Shown here piece by piece: positions 61,262 to 64,000 of a DNA stretch of 64,000 bases (positions are counted from its first letter, which is position 1; the number at the start of each line of letters is the position of its first letter). Origin of the DNA: CAZAMI01 sp964627805 (GTDB taxonomy: Archaea > Thermoproteota > Thermoprotei_A > Sulfolobales > NBVN01). The notes under the pieces were generated by a model, which worked only from the letters and a program-made list of their open reading frames with translations, did not search any database and was not told the DNA's origin. The position numbers and the translations under genes are program-made. The stretch covers positions 3,539 to 67,538 of the forward strand of contig CAZVLA010000019.1 of NCBI GenBank assembly GCA_964627805.1, in the 5' to 3' direction.

Positions 61262-61731
61262 CTACCCTCACCTAAGTAGGTACCTCTGTAGACGTACTTA
61301 GTCTCACCACTCATCCTAATCAGTACTAACTGAGCTACCTGAGCACCTACCTCAATACGTACTCCGTAGGGGTTATGAACGACTAGTAACCCAGCACCCC
61401 TACCCTCATACCCCGGATCCCAGACAGCCGTGTATAGGGTAGCACCCATCCTAACCAGTGTTGAGCGTTGAATAGCTAAGCCTACGTAACCATTAGGTAT
61501 CCTAACGTACTCAGCATACCTAATTAAGTAGGGACCCGGACCTAACCTAAACCAACCATTAACAGGCTCGATAGGGACGTACTTAGGTAGCTCCTTAACA
61601 CCAACACCTAAACCACCCGAACCACCTAACTTAAAGACCTCAGCAAGCCTTAACCTAAGGCCAGCGCAATCAATATCAGACTCACTAACCCCAAATAACT
61701 TAATAACGTCCTCAGCCCTAAGTACAGTCAA
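61258..61731 (-). CDS. dCTP deaminase/dUTPase-family protein
   Basis: About 157 residues. Core pattern: VRIPNGYVGLAIQRSTLVRMGATLYTAVWDPGYEGRGAG with the catalytic-type serine/arginine region AIQRSTL, then LVVHNPYGVRIEVGAQVAQLVLIR. It converts dCTP to dUTP or hydrolyses dUTP. The frame is open upstream to 61842, but TTG 61731 has GGGTG about 7 bases before it and a minus-strand TATA (TTTTAAAG, 61770-61777) puts transcription start near 61748, inside that upstream extension. So the shorter start is right. Confidence 0.85.
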   Translation of the reverse strand: MTVLRAEDVIKLFGVSESDIDCAGLRLRLAEVFKLGGSGGLGVGVKELPKYVPIEPVNGWFRLGPGPYLIRYAEYVRIPNGYVGLAIQRSTLVRMGATLYTAVWDPGYEGRGAGLLVVHNPYGVRIEVGAQVAQLVLIRMSGETKYVYRGTYLGEGR

Positions 61732-62247
61732 TTGACAGCACCCAATCAAAGGTCTGCGATAATGAATTACTTTAAAACCCTCAATTACACTCAAGCCCTG
61801 CATTAGTAGTGCATGTACCGTTCCCCAAGGCATGCACGTCATCGGGAAGCACGTCCTCAGACTTATCTTATTAAATCAATACTAAGGTCCGTGAAGCCCG
61901 CACGTACCAGCACGTTAGAGTTACCCGTAACTTCCTTAACCTCCTAAAGACGCTCCTTAAGACCTCCCAAGGAAGGTGGGTTCATCCTTCCTAGCTAGAC
62001 TACTACTAGTAGGTTAGGTGTGGTCTCAACATGGAGGTGGTGGTTAAGGCGGTGACGTAGGATACGCAAGAGCGTAAAACTAAAGGAAAGTAGCCCACGG
62101 AGGTACGTAACGACTAAGATTAAAGGTATTAGGAAGTGTAGGTGAGGACCGCACATTAATTATTAAGTCACTCAAGCATACTTCATCATCGATGATGAGT
62201 TAACGGATTGAGGACACGTACCTGCCCCCGCGCCTTAGTGTTGGGTG
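61732..62247. other. About 500 bases without an intact gene
   Basis: Between the dCTP deaminase-like gene and a broken gene. Contents seen: the TATA of the deaminase-like gene; a hairpin AGGAAGG...CCTTCCT (61970-61992); a perfect 16 bp palindrome TCATCATCGATGATGA (62183-62198); and a minus-strand frame 61863-61970 that codes plausibly (GLKERL, stop TAG, EVKEVTGNSNVLVRAGFTDL), possibly the last piece of a lost gene. No tRNA or C/D-box RNA could be supported. Confidence 0.4.
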
Positions 62248-62979
62248 GTGGCTGAGGGGTCCTTAGTTAGGAGTGCTGTCTACGACTACGCAGTGATTAC
62301 TGAGGGGTACCCACCCAGACTAGCTAAGGAGGTGGGCTTCAGACCCGTTACTGAGGCGCTGGTAGGTGCTCAGTAGTAGGTAGTCTCAAGCAGGGCCTTC
62401 AGCGAGCCCCTGAGTGAGGCGCTGGTAGTCAACTACGGTGCCGACAGTGAGGGAGGCTTCACGTGGTTCGCCTCGGTAGGTGAGGGAAGGGCTCGTAGGC
62501 GTAGCTACTAAGGCGTACAGAGGGGCGGAGCTAATAGAGCTACTCAACGCCTTAGTGAGGGCGGCCGAGAGAGCCTGAGGACAGACCTCAGGAAGGTTAA
62601 GCTCTTCGGAGGCTACGTACTGAGGGGGCACCCCAAACAGCTCATCAAAGGCAGGGTAGCGTCCTTAAGAGAGGCGAACACAACAGTAAAGAGCGTCAGC
62701 GGCGGGGGCCTCCACCCAATAAACCTAACGAGCAGGTACGTAGCTAAAGCACTCCCCAAGGAAGGACTGAAGAGAGGAGAAGCAGAAATAATCACACAAC
62801 TCAAGAAGCAGTACCTAATGAGCAAGATAGCAAACACAGTAACAAAACACTTGAGAAGAGCCGGAGTACTTAGCGTAGCAATTAAGATAACGCCCAACCT
62901 ATACGACAGACACGAAGAACTACTCAAGAAAATGCTTAAAGAGAAAATGAAATGCAGATTTAATAGGGAATCCTATTGA
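62248..62979 (+). pseudogene. Broken gene of unknown family
   Basis: Coding-like sequence on the plus strand that changes frame and contains stops. It starts at GTG 62248 (GGGTG upstream) with MAEGSLVRSAVYDYAVITEG, meets two TAG codons in a row (62374-62379), and continues in the same frame (VVSSRAFSEPLSEALVVNYG, EGGFTWFASVGEG). It moves to another frame at about 62480 (LVGVATKAYRGAELIELL) and back near 62572 (LRTDLRKVKLFGGYVLRGHP ... VTKHLRRAGVLSVAIKI), ending at TGA 62979. The last 135 codons are open but have no good start before ATG 62818. TAG is a normal stop elsewhere in the window, so recoding is unlikely. Family not recognised; its later half uses more A-ending codons than the host style. 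Confidence 0.65.
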
Positions 62980-63239
62980 CAGAAAAAGAGTTAAGGATCT
63001 TTTATAGGAATCCTTAGCATGTTGGTAACAAACAATTAGGTTACTTCGATATCATAATTATGTATGTAAATACTCGAACAGAAGATCTACTAACGCTATT
63101 TGGTTATCTTTAATAGCTTGCTTATTTATATCTGCTATAAGGCAAAGATCGCTAATGGATTTATGTACTTCTGTAGTGAGTTGTATACTAGGATCTTAAC
63201 TCTCAAGTACTTTAAATCATGTATAAGGAGGGATGATCA

Positions 63240-64000
63240 TTGCAAGTACTGGACAGTGACGAAAAAGACGTACATACATCTAGTGGTGAAAACTCTATTA
63301 ACTATTACCTCTGCACAGGCTCTATGGACAACATATTTAGGGGCATAGTACGGGGCTTAAAAGTGCGATACTTAGTGGAAAAAGCTGAAGAGTTTTCAGA
63401 TAAAGAATTTATCCGTAATATAGTGAATTTAAAATTAAAACCTGAGGAGGTGCTGTATGTTTGGGGACTTCCCGCAGGGAAAGAGTCAGGACATAGAAAA
63501 CTTAGAGGACCCTATCTAAAGTTAAAGGAAAACGACATAGTCTTCGTAAAGAGGTGGAAAACTGAGCGAATTAGTAAGGACAAATTAAGGGAATATGCCG
63601 AGGATATCATAAGGGAGCTCGTTATTGATGACAAAGAAGCGAGGGAAAAGGTAATTCACGAGATAAGAAACAGGCTCATAATAGCTGTAGCGAAAGTAGC
63701 TTTTAAGTATCCGTCAAGTGCTTACTTAGAAAGAATTGAATCGGTTTACAGGGAATATCCATTATGCCTTTACCTATCCGAAAGCCTTTGGGGCTCACAA
63801 AAGTACGTGAACTTAATATTCTTTAAGCTGCGCAAGCTGACTATATTGACTGACGTAACAGATGAGGAAATAAAGAATGCTCTAGGATATGCTCACTTGC
63901 CTATGAGTAAGTTTGCTAATTCATGCAGAATCGCCCTTATGCTATGTAGGAAATGCAATAAAACGTCCATAAATAACATATTGAGGAAAATAAGTATCCT
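63240..64000 (+). CDS. Unknown protein, N-terminal part (runs off window), foreign codon use
   Basis: The frame from TTG 63240 is open to the window end, at least 253 codons. AGGAGGGATGA just upstream is a good ribosome binding site. The protein is mostly helical and charged: NIFRGIVRGLKVRYLVEKAEEF, LKPEEVLYVWGLPAGKES, KLKENDIVFVKRW, a long helical part (LREYAEDIIRELVIDDKEA), and several Cys (ALMLCRKCNK). No domain was recognised. Codon use differs sharply from the rest of the window: about 15 AAA to 11 AAG for Lys here, against about 1 to 19 in the HisC-like gene. This suggests recent transfer, perhaps from a mobile element or virus. Confidence 0.7.
   Translation, partial: MQVLDSDEKDVHTSSGENSINYYLCTGSMDNIFRGIVRGLKVRYLVEKAEEFSDKEFIRNIVNLKLKPEEVLYVWGLPAGKESGHRKLRGPYLKLKENDIVFVKRWKTERISKDKLREYAEDIIRELVIDDKEAREKVIHEIRNRLIIAVAKVAFKYPSSAYLERIESVYREYPLCLYLSESLWGSQKYVNLIFFKLRKLTILTDVTDEEIKNALGYAHLPMSKFANSCRIALMLCRKCNKTSINNILRKISI

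Noticed and set aside
61970..61992. Hairpin with TTCA loop as a tRNA T-arm
   Set aside because: Stem and loop lengths do not fit a T-arm, and no acceptor, D or anticodon stems are present nearby.
62183..62198. GATGATGA as box C of a C/D sRNA
   Set aside because: It is part of a perfect palindrome and no box D (CTGA) or internal C'/D' boxes lie at usual distance.
62374..62379. TAG TAG as possible pyrrolysine codons
   Set aside because: TAG ends several clearly intact genes in this window (HisC-like, GNAT, chemoreceptor, BtuF-like), and the same gene also needs frame shifts, so decay or error is simpler.
62386..62927. Two minus-strand open frames
   Set aside because: They lie opposite the broken plus-strand gene, whose codon pattern is more protein-like; the minus frames read Ser/Leu-rich shadows.
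63100..63348. 82-residue plus-strand open frame near the right edge
   Set aside because: It overlaps by about 110 bases the better supported frame that starts at TTG 63240 with a strong ribosome binding site and stays open to the window end; it has no ribosome binding site of its own and ends without any domain.

Overview
The window is archaeal chromosome, most probably from a (hyper)thermophilic anaerobic member of the Thermoproteota (crenarchaeal side). This is inferred from Pelota, an archaeal-type TrpRS, TrmB, KaiC-like ATPases with a near-KaiC regulator, DUF234-type ATPases, Thr-rich linkers on secreted binding proteins, TATA-box promoters, GGTG-type ribosome binding sites, many GTG/TTG starts and tightly packed overlapping genes. 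No tRNA, rRNA, CRISPR array or insertion sequence was recognised. Most of the window has a strong base style: codons GTA, TAC, TTA, AGT, ACT, AAG and AGG dominate, and TACGTA-like words recur everywhere. About the last 1.4 kb breaks this style.

Layout. 1-1.1 kb: a proline-rich surface-type protein (partial), a one-helix coiled-coil protein and an ArsR-like regulator. 1.1-7.9 kb: a TrmB-regulated sugar ABC importer (ATPase, two permeases, binding protein) with a fucose-isomerase-like enzyme. 8-14.4 kb: redox genes, namely a flavodiiron protein, a radical SAM protein with an apparent ACG start, and a four-gene NiFe-hydrogenase operon (tandem V4R-like protein, small subunit, large subunit, 2x[4Fe-4S] ferredoxin). 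14.5-16.5 kb: sufC-sufB. 16.7-22.6 kb: DUF234 ATPase, class III aminotransferase, methyltransferase, GNAT protein and HisC-like aminotransferase. 22.7-27.8 kb: chemoreceptor, KaiC-like ATPase with a small partner gene, and pelota. 27.9-33.6 kb: dipeptide/oligopeptide ABC importer, binding protein divergent from dppBCDF-like genes. 33.6-42.9 kb: small regulators, a PhoU/TrkA-C protein divergent from a tandem MgtE-type transporter, MFS permease, cyclase-family hydrolase with regulator, HprK-like kinase, BtuF-like cytosolic protein and arrestin-like protein. 43-46.8 kb: TrpRS, ClC channel and M23-like protein.

46.8-58 kb is the most unusual block. Two KaiC-like ATPases with a dead second P-loop flank a secreted protein carrying 17 calcium-binding thrombospondin type-3 repeats and a Thr-rich membrane-anchored partner. 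A near-KaiC HTH regulator, an HxlR regulator and a large beta-helix surface protein follow. The calcium-repeat gene has a long hairpin starting at its predicted transcription start. I consider this cluster the best candidate for an undescribed cell-surface/signalling module.

58-61.7 kb: a biotin-type ECF transporter (BioY, fused double ATPase, short EcfT), a conserved unknown and a dCTP deaminase/dUTPase. 61.7-63 kb: about 500 bases without an intact gene, then a broken gene with stops and frame changes. 63.2-64 kb: an AT-richer partial gene with foreign codon use that runs off the window, suggesting the edge of acquired DNA.
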